From: Epiperipatus broadwayi
Taxonomy: Eukaryota; Onychophora; Udeonychophora; Euonychophora; Peripatidae
Direction of reading: 5' to 3'
NCBI GenBank assembly: GCA_028023455.1
Contig: JAQFVV010000021.1
Span: 7,156,853 to 7,220,852, forward strand
DNA length: 64,000 nucleotides
In this document: in pieces, positions 38,231 to 52,449 of the stretch
Numbering within the stretch: position 1 is the first letter of the stretch
Layout of the letters: every line of letters starts with the position of its first letter
Translations under genes and position numbers: made by a program
The notes under the pieces: generated by a model
Database searches by the model: none
What the model was told of the DNA's origin: nothing
Seen by the model: only the letters and a program-made list of their open reading frames with translations

Positions 38231-38800
38231 TTCATATTTCTCAATTTAAATCTAATTTTATCCTTAAATTGAAACTAGGTCATTTTTCAACAAGAAGGAT
38301 TAACTTTTATGGAGCCATCCTTTCTAGAAAAACAAATCTAAAAGATGAAAAACATTTTGTTATATATGTAACTCGATCATTTAATTTAGCGATATATGCA
38401 GAATTATATAATAATTTCAAATATTACTTTTTTAAAATAAATATTTTAAGTAATGAAATTTTAATGTTTTAATCCTGTTAACATTATTCATTCCTGCAAA
38501 TATGTAGTCTCTTGTTACACATCCAACACATTTTCCATTTATTTATTTCCAGAAATATATATGTGTGTATTTATGAAGATTTATGTATATAGATGCAATT
38601 TATATACTATATGTCAAGATATACACGCACATGCATTATTAACATATTTGGTTTAATTTTAGCCTGTTTTTAACATAATATTAACATGATATATGAGGAT
38701 TTGGTGATAGTTATATATATAGAAATACTACTATAGAATATAGTAGGTGAAACAGTAGGATTGACAAAGCTGACTGTTTCAATATATATATTAATTAATT
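38231..38800. other. No gene seen; short inverted motif GTGAAACAG/CTGTTTC
   Basis: GTAGGTGAAACAGTAGGA (about 38743) and GACTGTTTCAATATATA (about 38771) form a small hairpin. ATAGGTGAAACAGGAAG near 54847 is similar. The frame 38269-38472 has no motif. Confidence 0.45.
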
Positions 38801-39042
38801 TATATTGCTAGAAGTGATGATAATAAATGGATAGTTGAAGTTATAAAATGAATTACAAGAGCTTGTAAAAGACCTAGAAAGTGACCACATGTAAGATGAC
38901 TGGATAGAATGAGGAAGTGTGTTTAATTGATGTGGAGAAGAGAGGCTAGAGATCAGAGAAAATGAATTGAACTTAGAAAGATCTTCATTCTGCAATTCTG
39001 CAGTAGATCAATAATCGTTGAAAATGATGATGATGATCTACA
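38801..39042 (+). mobile_element. 5'-truncated RTE LINE tail fragment
   Basis: It matches the last 190 bp of coding sequence and the 3' tail of the RTE at 47941-51228 (minus). Translated, it gives RSDDNKW, CKRPRK and PHVR followed by WRE-like residues, with several stops. The 3' end is GATGATGATGATCT, the short simple-repeat tail typical of RTE elements. No coding function remains. Confidence 0.8.
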
Positions 39043-39147
39043 TTAGAGTTCACAATTATTTATTTTACACATGAATTGTAAAAGATGTGTGGTTTTTAAT
39101 CTATGATTAAAAGAAATATAACTTATAATTTAATAAAAATTGATTAT

Positions 39148-39317
39148 ACTGTTGCACATGCGCTTTAGATTTTAACTATAAAATGAATGAATACTAACAC
39201 TTCAAACACATGATAAAGTCTTTGAAAAAGATAGAATGGCCAAAGACTTTATCATGTGTTTGAAGTGTTAGTATTCATTCATTTTATAGTTAAAATCTAA
39301 AGCGCATGTGCAACAGT
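39148..39317. mobile_element. 170-bp near-perfect palindrome (foldback / MITE-like)
   Basis: ACTGTTGCACATGCGCTTTA at 39148 mirrors TAAAGCGCATGTGCAACAGT ending at 39317. The arms run almost without mismatch to a centre of about 20 bases (GAAAAAGATAGAATGGCC). The high arm identity implies recent origin or gene conversion. Related flanking sequence (CATCGTGCTATGTAAA) recurs near 27318-27363. Confidence 0.85.
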
Positions 39318-41142
39318 TTAATGCTGTTTAAATATCACAGTGTATAAACATCGTGCTATGTAAAATAATTGACTTATTTAAAAACTGATTAGTTAATTAT
39401 TTGCCTATTTATTGAGAAACAACTCCTTATAATAAATTCTTAATTAAAATAAAGTATTTGAAATATATTTATATATACAATGTAATCATACTCAGTGCAT
39501 CTTCTTGCTATACATAAGATATGGTGTAAGTTTTTGCTTTCAAGTTAACTTAAAATTTTCTCTCAAATTGTTTTTGGTCGGTAAATAAGTATATAAATGA
39601 TCTTTTCTAGTCCACGAATTTTTTTTTTTTTCTGTTTTGAATAGTTTTCTGGAAAGACCTTTGTTTCTGCTATGGCTATTTAATATATATTAAGTTAAAC
39701 ATAGCTCAAAGTATATATGTAAACAAAAAGAGTAAATAATCATACCTCAGGCTCTGAATTAAAAAAAAAAAAAACTTTCTCTATATATATGACTACAATT
39801 TGATTTATAAGTGCCAAAATTTTGCGGGCACATCTTTAATAATATCCATTGTAGATAATCACACTGTTGACTACTATTAAACATTTATTAATCTAGAGAT
39901 TATCTCTTGTCCAGATATAAAATTTAAATCTTAATGCCCACTGATAAATGCTAGTTTAGCAGAAAATATACTTTGGAAGTCACTTGTCTTTGTTAGATAT
40001 ACTTATTCATATGTCTTAAGAATGTGTATGAGAGAGAAACTTTAAGTATATTTAACTATATATAGATATGTATGAATGTATAAAATACTTATCGGTTATA
40101 ACAATTTTTCTCTCTTTTTTTAATAACTATTGTTCAAATTCTTTTTCAGAAAAATATTTAATATCTCCAACATTTTAAAATTCCCTTCATTAATAATTTA
40201 AACAGTATTTAAAGAGAAAAAAATATATAGATATAATAAAATTACCATACAAATTGATTTTTTTTAAAAAAAAAAAAATTTTTTTTCCCAGTGAAGCAAA
40301 AAGAAATAATAATATAAAAACAGTCATAAATATTTGATTGTACAGTTAAAGCAATTTTTAATAAATTATTACATATTTTTAAAAAAACTTTTTTATTTAC
40401 GAGTTTGAAATTAAAATATATTTATATAAGAGTACGAGTTCCCTTTTATATTTATAATGTAAATATATTGGCATGTGTGTTTATACTTATATAGGTTGTT
40501 AAGAAAGTTTACAAAAATGATACTTTATGCTTTTCAAATAAATGAATGATAGACACCTATAGAGATAGGTCTCCTTCTCATCTATGTTAAATAATATATT
40601 ACATTGTTTATTGTTGCATTCATATAAACAGAAGATAATAAATGATATTACCATCTTGCTAATTGTAATAAATATTTAGTTGCAGATCAATACTAACTAA
40701 ATTAGGGGTCAACTACTTTGGAAGAAATTTCCTAAGCCTGCTTGAAAATTAAAAAATGTTAGCCAAACAGCCCTGTGTTATGATGATTCAGAAAATGTGC
40801 TAACCCCTATATTTCCAATCCTTGCCTTACATTAATCATAAACTGTAGTTACTTTTTTATTAATATAAAGTATATTATGTCTATTAAATTGTTAATATCA
40901 TTTATTCAAATGACAAATATTATATAATTTAGATATTAATGTCACTAACAAAATAAATTTTAACAGTCTTGTTATAAATATTAAACATTAAATTAAATCT
41001 ATTTTGACATGTAACTTCAAAATCATTTCCTAGATTAGATATGTCAATATTTCATTCATGTCAAATTCGAATTTTGAACTTCCCTTTAAATATATGCACA
41101 TGTAGCAATTAAATTAAAATAAATATGGGATATCACATGTGA
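39318..41142. other. No gene seen
   Basis: CTAGAGATTATCTCTTG at 39893-39909 followed by TCCAGATATAAAATTTAAA resembles 26468 onward, so a short old repeat may be present. An A/T mirror near 40260-40290 is low complexity. Confidence 0.45.
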
Positions 41143-41660
41143 GTGAGTTTAGTTGAAGTGTGTTGTGAGGCACATATTTACATTTTCCAAAAATTTTTGA
41201 AAAAGAATAACTTGCTCTCAATCATGTCTATAAAGGAAGCCTTACAAACTAAACAGTTTCCTATTATTAGACTTTCAATCTTTATTATACATGCTATATG
41301 GAATGTTAGATGTAAGCTATTGTTCACAGTGCCTGTCCCTGAACCAGTCAGTCTATTCATGAACATTATTAGGAAAGTAAGAAACAGAGACATCATCATT
41401 GCATCAAAATTAATGTATAATGGTATGTGGAATTTACTTAATATACCAGATCTACCGAATCATTAGTGACTAAGCAAAAGATGAATAATAGATTCATTTT
41501 GCATCAATACTGATAGGTGAATAGAAAAGCTGCATCAGCATACTATTATTTATCAGAAAATAATCAATATACAAATGGTCCCAGACTGTTGATGATATGT
41601 AAAACATAATATTTTCTGTCTGTTATAAGTATGTAAACATTATTTTTTATAAATAAAATA
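41143..41660 (+). mobile_element. LINE 3' fragment (C-terminal RT tail)
   Basis: The frame 41143-41466 contains LSIFIIHAIWNVRCKLLF and NGMWNLL. These line up with the end of the LINE at 9524-12033 (FILFSLWCTRCSFMYNN and TATWSILQ). The zinc-knuckle cysteines just before it have decayed. After the stop, about 190 bp of AT-rich 3' sequence follow to a weak ATAAAA-rich end. It is a relative of the first LINE, not an identical copy. Confidence 0.55.
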
Positions 41661-44600
41661 CTTTTGAGATAAAAAGTAGTTTGTGATATTTGCCCGAAGG
41701 TTTGCGATGATGGTTTATTCAACATTTACTGATAGTCCAACATATTTTCACATCTAGTTTGTGATATTTTAAAATGAGTAAAAAAATATTAATCTCTGAC
41801 AACTGTGATTTTTAAATGTATGAGATGTTTTTAAAATAAATAAGGCTGATTTATTTGTTAATTACTACCTCTCTGACATTAATCACCTCCATTTTAGGTA
41901 TTATACGTTCAGTCTTGAGCAGGGGTGTTTTGAGTTAGTGTGTTGTAAGTTCTGTCTTGTAAGTAGATGTTAGAACATGTGCTATCACTTTATGTACATT
42001 ACTGTTTTGGTGAAAAAAATTACCCTTATTAATTCATAAACATTAGTGGAAAATGAAAAGCCATCCATGTTGATATGAACAAAAGGAAATCAAGGTAATC
42101 GAGATGAAAATGGCTAATCTTTTGCTTCAATCGGATCGTTCATATAATTTGAAACAATCACCAATATGATCAAGCAAGAAAATAAACAACAAAATTAAGG
42201 AATATTTCCAAATTTATATACTGTTAAGTTAATCTTCATTATGCTTTTAAACTTTTTTAATATTATTTGTCTAGATTTTATATGTATATGATTGTGTTGC
42301 GTATTTTGCCTCATTTTTTGTCGCATTTGCCTATATACTGTATTTAGCCTCATTTTTTCCTCAGTTAAAATTTAAAAAAATTAGATTAAAAATATTTTCA
42401 AAATATACAAATTTATTATATATTAAGAATTCTTAAAACTTTTTTTTAAAAATAGAAAATGGAAACATAATATTTAGCATATATATATATATAATGATAT
42501 TCTTATTCAATGTCTGTATTTCTTCAAATTTATTATAATCCAAATATAAGTAAAGTACAACTTTAAAAAATATTATAAAAGTGTTTTTAATGTTATACTT
42601 TACATATATTTGGATACTGTATTTATTACATATTCAATTATAAGATATATTTACATATATTTGGTAAAACGCCATCTGTGGACATATATATATATAGTGC
42701 CCTTTTGTATAGGTCAGTAATAGTCCATCACAGTCAATTACTAAAAATTTAAAATTTTAGAATATGTTCTTTTGATATGTTAATTATATTTTGATAATTA
42801 TATCTTTAAAGTATAGTTTGAAGCTAAAGAAAATATGTAGTATATAAAATTATAGCGAATCATTTAAAAATAGTTATGTAAAGCTTTAAATATTGTTGTA
42901 TATGGTTACAAAAGCTGGCCATATTAAATAACACAGCTATAAACATTTAAAAGTATATTTAAATGTTAAATTTTAATAGTTTTAAACTTATAGAAGTAAA
43001 TATTGTATTTAAATTTATAAAATCATATTTAGTAATGATAATTTTAAAAAAAAATGTATATTTTAAAAAAATTAGCTTTATGATGGTGAAAATTGTATTT
43101 AATTCTATATTTTTAAATTATTTTTCCAAATTTTTATAATTATTTTATATAATATAATAAAGTGTTGCAATTTTATTAATCTGGACAGAGACATGGATTG
43201 AAAATCGTCTGTCTAAATTTTATATTGGTCATGTGACTTTTAATGAATAATTTCTCACACATGCTTGTTTGAATTAATAACAAAGATTGAAATATTTTAA
43301 AAGTTATATTATAGAGTTGAATAGAATTATTATCTGTCATAGAAGTGAATATTAAAATATTATGTAGTTATTTCTAAATGTTTTAAGTAGTGTTTTAAAA
43401 AGACGAGTACAGTTAATAAAAAAGTTAATATTCTTGTTTTATAAAAATAGATAAATTAAATATTAAAAGTAGAATAAATTCATTAAATATTATTTTAAAA
43501 GTTAATTTTAAAATATTTTTAAGTAATTTATCAAAGTAATAATCAATCTGAAAGTAATATTTTAAATAATATTTTTAAGTTTTATTACGTCATAATTTTT
43601 ATTTTTAAAATTTAATTCTGTAAAACTGAAAATATGTAAATTTGTTTTCAAGCTAAAAGTAAGAATTAACCAATAGGATAAGGTATTCTTGCAAGGTATA
43701 AATATAATTGTAACTGATTTATCTGAGGACATTAATAATGGATTGAAACCAAAGAAAGGTATATTATTAGCTATCAAAGAAATAGTACTTTTAAATTTTT
43801 ATTTTAGTCAATTTGCAGTACTTTCTTATAGTTTTATTTGTAAAAACTAATTGATATTTTTTAAGAAGTATTTTGCAAAAGAGAATTTAAATATAATATA
43901 TTTTAGAAACTTCGTGAAAATGATTTGCTAAGCTTTAACCGTTTACTTGCCAGTATTATTTTATTCTAAGTTTAACCTAAAATTTCGCAATGAAAAATGG
44001 ATATACTACTAAATAAAATGTATATAAATTATAATAATATAAAAATGCATAGATTGTTTATGTATACTATTTTATTAATACTTCACCAAAAAACTGTTTT
44101 AGTACATAAAAACCACAGTACAAATATTACACTGATGCAATGGAAAGCTATTTGTCATCTAAAAATATTTGTGGTGCATTATTTATAAGCTTATCCAGGA
44201 GTTTTAAAAAAGAATAAGATACTTATATCTTATGAATTATTATAGAATATCATAATGAAAGAAATAAAATGTTTAGTCCTTTTTGAAGGAAACATTTTTC
44301 TAAAATAAAATATATCTTGAAAGAAATAAAGGAAGAAATTACAGAGAAAATTTATTTAAAGCGTTGTGATATATAAAACTTCTAGTCTCAGAAATATTAA
44401 AAATGCATCTTTAGAAGTATTTGTTTTAAAGCACTTTATTACGAATGGAAACCTACATAAAAAGTGAACATATAGTTAAATAAAAAGATGGATCCATGGA
44501 AATACAAATAGTACTTAAAAGTTTACCGGATAACTAAAGTTAAATTAGATGGAGGATGTATCAGATATGCCACAGAGAATATTGGCAGAGAAAATATTTA

Positions 44601-47600
44601 AGAAACTTCACAGGGATTAATTTAATATTATGATTTAATAATTATCATTCTGTACAGTAAAGACCTGGGATTATTTTTTATAAACTTTACTAAGATGGAT
44701 TAATAATTATTGGAGAACATTTTAAAAAACTCTAGAGAAAATAATAAACATTTTGGACTTATCATGAACTATTGTCAAGTGATACATAATTATAGTTTTT
44801 GATTTCTTTTATTTCGTTAACTTAGTTTAAATGTAAATTTTCTATATTTTTTTTTATAAGATTAGGAAAACATAAAACATTAATTTGTTAATGACATATA
44901 ATTTTATAATCTAATAATCTAATAATTTAGATAAGAATATTTTTAGATAAAGTGTATGGATGTATATTTTCGTTTATGTATGCAATGTTTTACATCCAGT
45001 GGATGAAGGAAGCATACTGAACATGATGACTAAATAAAGGTTATTTGGTAATGATAATGAATATTAATAATTTATAATGTATATTCTTTATTTTCTTTTA
45101 GATTATCTATGAATAGCGAGAGTGGAATATAAATGTTTTAGTTATAAATGTAAACACATTTTCATACAACATTTTAAAAACATTATGAGATAGGATTGAT
45201 TTGAAGATATGCATACAATGATTTTTATATTAGTGATGTAATCCAACATAGTAACAAATATTTATGTGATTCTTTTAAAAATTTTCATGTTATTGGATAT
45301 TCAAATATTATCTGATTAGATTGTATATGATTAAGCATACAGAATAATGAAGTAGACAGACTTTTCTTGTGGAACAGCGATTGTTTTAAAATTATCAGTG
45401 AATTTTATTTATAGTTTTTGTAAATGCAGATAGTTATTTATCGATGTAAGATGTGGAAAATCTCAAGAAATACTAATGAGATAGTGGCTTGGACGTACGT
45501 GGGTAGACAGGAAACCAAGATGATGTTTATGTTAAAATAGGATGTTATAAGGAATGTGAATAATACTTATAGTCTTTGCATAGATATCAGCATAGTTAAG
45601 AAAGCCCTATGACTGGTACACATTTTATTTGAACAGTGTTTGTATTTCTTTAAATATTTGATGTTCTAATAAAGCTGAAGGAATAGCTTTAACATCGTTC
45701 ATGTACTAGAGGATATTAGACAGATAAAGGTCATACCTCTATTTCTGGTTAATGCACTGTGCCATGATTTTGAGATATGTTATGAGTAATACTCTAGCTT
45801 TCTTCCTTAAATCCTATGTATCTATTTCGCGATCTTTATTTCATGTAACTGCATCGTTTAATTAGATATTTTGAAAAGAAATGGTAAATAATTTAGAGCT
45901 TAGGTTATGCTATCGTTTTGTATAAGACTGGTTTATTTGCTTAGAAGGAATAGAATTTTATAACTTGAAATTGAAGGTTCGATGAATCCTAAAGGAAGGG
46001 AAAGAATCATAGTATTTATTTTGAATTTATTTCGAAAATGAAATATAAATTTTTAGAATGGAGTATCTAAAACAAAGATATTTTCTTTAAAATGTTAATA
46101 CCTTTTGAATGCTTATTATGTTTTTTTAAAAAAATAAGTATTTCATATTTTTAAAATACAATAGTACAAAGTAAATATTATAAAGAATAGACATAATATA
46201 ATTTTATTTATTGAATAATAGGAATATATCGATAGTTACACTTATATCATACCAAAGTAAGGCTAAATGGGAATATGTTGTGTTTAATAAACAAAATGTG
46301 ATAAGAGAGATCTACTAAAATCTAGTAATGAATTTTTGGATAAATATTTTATGTAACATCTTTCACATCGCAAGATGAAATTTGTTTTAATATTTTGAGA
46401 AATCCATACTCATTATAATGTTAATTTTTGTTTTCTGTGGAATGTTTTCCTACAAATGTGTTTTAAAAATAAGATAGTTTAATGATATTAAGGATGAAAT
46501 ATTTTGTTAATAAAATAAATAAATAGATTTGGAATAAGTTAACCATACCGAGAAACCAAATGGTAACACTTTATTTTGTCTTAAGTCTAAATAAAGACCT
46601 GAGCAAGTATAAATTATTTTATAACCCAGTAAATAAAAAATGTAAAGCATAAAATAAGGATATACACTGTAAATAGTGTACATAAATTGTGTTATTTTAT
46701 TTTGTTGTGATTAATAAACTTTGTTAAAATTTGTTTTGTTTTTTTTAATTTTGTGTCTGAGTTGCTTATTTCTCCACTTCACTGCATGAAATCACGATAG
46801 ATTCATAATAATTGAAACAAACATAATTTTGCACAAAAAGATAAATAGAGAATTATTTTAAGAATTTAAATATTTTATTGGTATTCTTTTAATTAAATAA
46901 TCATAATTTTACATTATTTTATTGGTCATAAATCAATTATCACAATAGTATATTGAATTATATGCTATCAGTTGCCACATACTTTTGTTTGTCAGATTAT
47001 CAAATGCTACCACGTAGTTGTTTTATTATTACATGAAGATAAAAGATTATATTATATTATTTAATTATTTTATTATGGTAATAAAATTATGGTATAAGAA
47101 AAGATATACAGAATTAGTTATGCAATGAAGAATATTATTGTTATTTTATTGTTATTAGTTTAAGTGTAGTAGATTATGACATAAAATCCATTCTCATATT
47201 TTACTACTGTAATTTTAAATTAACTTAGAATAAATTTTATGAACCTGAGATTTTATAAAGCTAAATTATTATAAATAGAAGATTAAGGTGTAATTATTAG
47301 CTTAATCTTAGTGAGTAGAAGTTATTAAAGTCGTAAGAATATTATGAGTTTGTTATTTGAAATAGTAATAAGGGGGGGATCTTATGCCATTGCGGTAGTA
47401 TCCTGTAGGATATTGGTTCAATGTAATCTATCTTGTCATCTGTATTTTCACTTTAAGTCTCATGAAAATATTAAATATTTATTTAATTTATTTTTATAAT
47501 AACCTGAACCTTATTCGTATTTTAAATTTGAGCTAGTGAAACATTTTAATTTTAATGCTGAATATTTCATTTATTAATTATTAACTGAGCTAGAACCCGT

Positions 47601-47653
47601 TTTATTTTATATCATATACTATTCTGAAGTAAAGACGCACAAGACCAGGTTAG
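41661..47653. other. About 6 kb with no gene or repeat recognised
   Basis: Very AT-rich, with C notably rare on the plus strand between about 43 and 47.4 kb. Frames at 43562-43777 and 43997-44188 are short and without motif. A weak tRNA-like string lies near 47378-47430 (GGTTCAATGTAATC) and is not called. Confidence 0.5.
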
Positions 47654-47853
<200 letters not shown>

Positions 47854-47940
47854 TATAGATATGGTTGAATTTTGGATTTGGGGTAATTTTAATTATATAT
47901 TAACACTAGTTTAGCTTTATGCTTGTAATGTTTATATGTA

Positions 47941-50900
47941 TATCATCAACAACCATTATCAATCAACTGCAGGATGAAGGTCTCTCAAAGTTCAATCCAT
48001 CTTTTTTTAACTTTAGCTTCTCTTCTCCACATCACCCCTGCACACTTTCTTATTTCATCCATCCACCTCACATGTGGTCTCTTTCTGGGTCTTTTACAAT
48101 CTCTTGGAATCCAGTTTAAAATTTCAATTGCCCATCTATTATCATCTCTTCTAACAATATATCCAGCCCAACTCCACTTCAGTCTTTTAATTTTTTCATT
48201 GAGGTCAGTAACACCTATTTGTTCTCTCACCCATACATTGCATTTTCGATCTCTTCTTGTTACTCCCAACATGCATCTCTCCATACTTCTTTGAGTGGTC
48301 TGAAGTCTCTGTATTGCTCTTCTATTAAGTGTCCAAGTCTCAGATTCATAATTAAAAACTTGCAAAACACATTTATTAAAAACCTTCCTTTTCAAACACA
48401 TAGACATATTTTCTTTTAGTATCAAGTTATTTCTACCAAAAGCACTCGAAACAAGTTTAATTCTATGATTAATTTGTCCATAATATTTCCATCTGTATTA
48501 ACAATCTGACCAAGGTATTTGTAACTGTTAACTTATTTTAACTCATCATAATCAATCTTTATTTTCATATTTTGAAAAAATCTATTAAACATTACTTTAG
48601 TCTTTTTAACTTTTATCTTTCATCCTACTTTTCCTACTTTCATCTGATAACTCCTGCAACATTTCCTGTAGCTCAGAAGCATTATTTGCAAAAACAACTA
48701 CATCATCTGAAAAATCTAAATGATTTAAATAATCTCCATTTACTTTCACCCCTTTAGCTTCCCATTTTAATCCACAAAATATTTCTTGCAGCACTGCTGT
48801 AAAAAGTTTTGGAGATACGGAGTCACCCTATCTTACATTCTTTTCAATTTTGATTTTCCTACTATCATTATGGAATATAATTGTTGCTGCTGCATTTTTA
48901 TAAATATTCTTTAAAATATGACAATATCCTGAATCTACACCTTGATGATCCAATGCTTTAATCACTGAAGAAAGTTTATAGAATCAAATGCCTTTTCATA
49001 ATCTACAAATCCCAAGCATAATGGCAACTCATATTTATTTGTCCTTTCTATAATTTCTCTCAATACCTGGATATGATCTACTGTATTAAAGCCACTTTTA
49101 AATCCAGCTTGTTCACTTGGTTGGGGAAAATCCAGTGTTTTCTGTAGATGAGCCGTAATTATCTTAGTAAAAATTTTTGTATAAAACTGATAGGTCTGTA
49201 ATTTCTAATATCTTCTTTATCACCTTTTTTAAATATTAATATTAATACTGCATTCTTCCAATCTTCTGGTACATCTTTATCATTTAGACATTTGGTATAT
49301 AACTTTGCTAAAAAAAATTCTATTTCTTCACCTGCTTCTTTTAATATGTCAATTATAATTCCATCATTACCTGGAGCCTTCCCGTTCTTCATAAATTTAA
49401 CTGCATGTCTTACTTCCTCATTCAAAATTCTGGGCAATTCGGAAGATATAATATATATTGGAGGTACTTGCTCTTTATTACTATATAATTTTTGATAGAA
49501 GTCTTCTACACATTTCATGATGTCATCTCTCTTTTTAGTAATAATGCCATCTTTTTTTCTTATTGCAGATATAAATTTCCTATCAATACCATCTCTCTTT
49601 TTAGTAATAATGCCATCTTTTTTTCTTATTGCAGATATAAATTTCCTATCAATACCAAAATGTTGTTTTACACTCTTTAGACTTTTGTTCTCTTCTACAG
49701 CTTTCCTTGCTAGTTCACAATTATACTTTTTTATATCATTTTCAACTCTTTTCCACACCATTTTACAAAATTCGAGATATTCAATCTTTTTTAATACATC
49801 ATTGTTGTATTTCCTCAAATTCCTTCTTTTCTTCATAAATTCTCTAGTCTCAGTAGAAATTTTATTGGTGAATTACTGCTTTTTTCTACCAGCTATCTTT
49901 GTTGCAGTTTTTAAAAGTGTATCAGTTATTTTCCTATTAATACCATTCAAATCTGAATCATGTTCAAAATCTAATAATACTTGAAACCAATTTGATAGTT
50001 CTAATTTAAATTCATTAAAATGTTTCAGAAGATTAGCAATATCAACTGTAAATATTGTTTTTCTTAATAATTTTTGTCTCTCTAGTTTTGCATTAACATA
50101 TATCTTACATCTTACTAATCGATGATCACTTCCTGTGTTAAATTTATTAAGAACATTACAATCTTGAAATATGTATTTTCTGTTAGTCAAAATATAATCA
50201 CATTCTGCTGTACCTTCATTTGGATGCTTCCATGTCCATTTCCTTTTAACATTTTTCTCAAAAAAAGAATTCATAATATAAAGCTTTTCTTTTTCTGTGA
50301 ACTCCACAAGTCTATGTCCTCCTCTTTCTATTACCATAACCAAAATTACCTTCAGCATTTTCATCTTTCATTTGTTTACCAATTCTAGCATTAAAGTCTC
50401 TCATAAAAATTTTAAAATATCATTTACACTGATCAAAAGCTTTTTGTACATCCATATAAAAATCTTCTATAACTTCATCACTATGAGAACTTGTTGGGGC
50501 ATAAACCTGAATTATCTGCATTTGGTATCTGCTATTAAGTTGTAAACTAATCTTGCCACTCTGTCCAATACATCATCAATCTCCACAATGTTATTTTTCC
50601 ATTTTTTATGTATAATGAATCCTACTCCACTTGTATTTCCAATATGTGTGCCTTTATAGTAGAGTGTATGTCCACTTTTTAAATCAATTGTTTCTTCACC
50701 TTTTCTTCTAACTTCACAAAGTCCAATAATGTCCCATTTAATATAAGATAGTTCTTTTTTTAACTCTTGCAATCTTCCTTCACTTGAAAGTGATCTGCAG
50801 TTGTAAGTACCTAAATAAAAAGTTGTCATCAAATGGCAGCCTGAGTTCACAATCAAGGGATTCTTAGCACCCTCTGCCTTTGGCCACCAACTGCTGCCTT

Positions 50901-51228
50901 TGTTGGTGACTTTACAGCCTCCTGGAAATAAGGGCCATGATTTATTTTTGTCTGTCATGATTGTATATATTTGAAAAAATATTTTTAAACTCGGAGGTAA
51001 AAAGCCAATAAACTCACCATGCTGTATAATGCATGATGGTGAGCAGCCCATCCATGTTCATATACTATATGAATAATCACATAGTAATAACCGCTGCAAT
51101 GACAAGAACATATGGAGTGAACATTAGGAATTTGCCCTGCTCAGTTCCTTTAAGGCTTCCAAGAGGAATCAAAGGGTCTCCTTTCAGTTAATCGCAAACT
51201 CCTTTCTAGCAAACACCTTTTCAATTAC
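47941..51228 (-). mobile_element. RTE-type LINE, near full length, inactivated
   Basis: A non-LTR retrotransposon encoding an apurinic-like endonuclease and reverse transcriptase. Reading on the minus strand from 51228: a leader with AGTTTGCGATTAACTGAAAG; the endonuclease start (about 51051-50512) with TYNCRSL and LCEVRR; its end (50364-50140) with CDYIL and GSDHRLV; a linker; RT (49836-49159) with APGNDGI and [13 protein letters not shown]; the catalytic box FSDDVVVFA near 48700; and a C-terminal region (48425-47985) with LRRAI-like, ..RWAIEIL and PHVRWMDEI. The 3' end has GACCTTCATCCTGCAG and TTGTTGATGATAT, as in RTE/BovB tails. The frame is broken at several points (around 50500-50370, 49870-49840, 49160-48800, 48600-48430). 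Length of about 3.3 kb is normal for RTE. Confidence 0.9.
49525..49656 (-). repeat. In-frame 66-bp tandem duplication inside the RTE
   Basis: Bases 49525-49590 are repeated at 49591-49656, giving the 22-residue unit ([13 protein letters not shown] then DGIITKKR) twice in the linker between endonuclease and RT. The two copies look identical, so the duplication is recent relative to the decay of the element. It keeps the frame. Confidence 0.85.
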
Positions 51229-51739
51229 TATTATATATATATATTGTAATGGTCATATTTGTACATTTATACAAATTATCCCAAAGCTGATCAAGATGAG
51301 TAATTGAGATCTTGAATCAGATCACACCTCAGTTTTTTCACCAACATTCTGTGATTTACTGCCCTATGGATGACAGATATGAAGTTACACCCAGTCACCT
51401 TTAGTTCTGTGCTAGCAGTAGCAAAGTTTGGAGTATGAGACTCAGGGAATAATAACTAAATTATCAATAAATTAAGTAAACACACACACATATATGACTG
51501 ACTACATAATGCATATATTAACAATTAACTAAAATGAAATTAGATTTGAATAAGATTTGGGATGGATCATGAATAACACACTAAACACTATTATAATTAA
51601 TATCTTTAATTATTAAAATATAAATAAGCAATACAATATAGAAGTGCATAGGATTTAAACTTGATGGTGTCTTACAGTGATGAGTGGATTCAGAACAAAA
51701 TCTCATCTTTAGAATGCATGCTATAGTTTAATTTTAAAG

Positions 51740-51901
<162 letters not shown>

Positions 51902-51949
51902 TATGATTTATAATCATGCCCCAATTATAACTATGCCATTCCTATAAGG

Positions 51950-52449
51950 CAGTGGTCTTCAACCACCGGTCCGTGGCCGGGGCCGGGCCATAGAAGTTTT
52001 TTGCTGGTCTGCGCTAGACTGGCAAGAAAGTTTTTAAAAACAAAATAATAAGATTTTAAACTTTTAATTAATATAAACAAGTTTTATTTATTTTTTTCAT
52101 CGCACTTTTACCTGATTAAAAAAAAAGAGACAGAACAAAATCTAATCAATCATACATAAATTAATTTGTTTTTCTAGTTATCACAGATGTTTATGGTGGG
52201 GGGGGAGATAGAATTAAATTTTTTATTATTTTTCTAAAAAAATAAAAAATTAAAAAAAAAAGTTTTTTATTATACAAACTCCATATATATATATATAACT
52301 TCATCTAAGGCTAAGCTGTTTACATCTTTAAGAAAATTTATCTATAGACTTCTGCTGGTCCATGAAACCTTATCCTTATTTTTGCTGGTCCGCAAAACCT
52401 TATCCTTTTTTTTCCCGGTCCGCACGTGTGAAAAGGTTGAAGACCACTG
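51950..52449. mobile_element. Non-autonomous hAT-family DNA transposon, 500 bp
   Basis: The terminal inverted repeats are CAGTGGTCTTCAACC (51950-51964) and GGTTGAAGACCACTG (52435-52449), a perfect 15 bp. They are flanked by the identical 8-bp target duplication CTATAAGG (51942-51949 and 52450-52457). Eight-base duplications and CAGTGGT-type ends are typical of hAT elements. The GC-rich end part (CCGGTCCGTGGCCGG, GGTCTGCGCTAG) is well kept while the interior is AT-rich and has no transposase, so it relied on an autonomous relative. The intact duplication suggests it is younger than the repeat it sits in. Confidence 0.92.
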
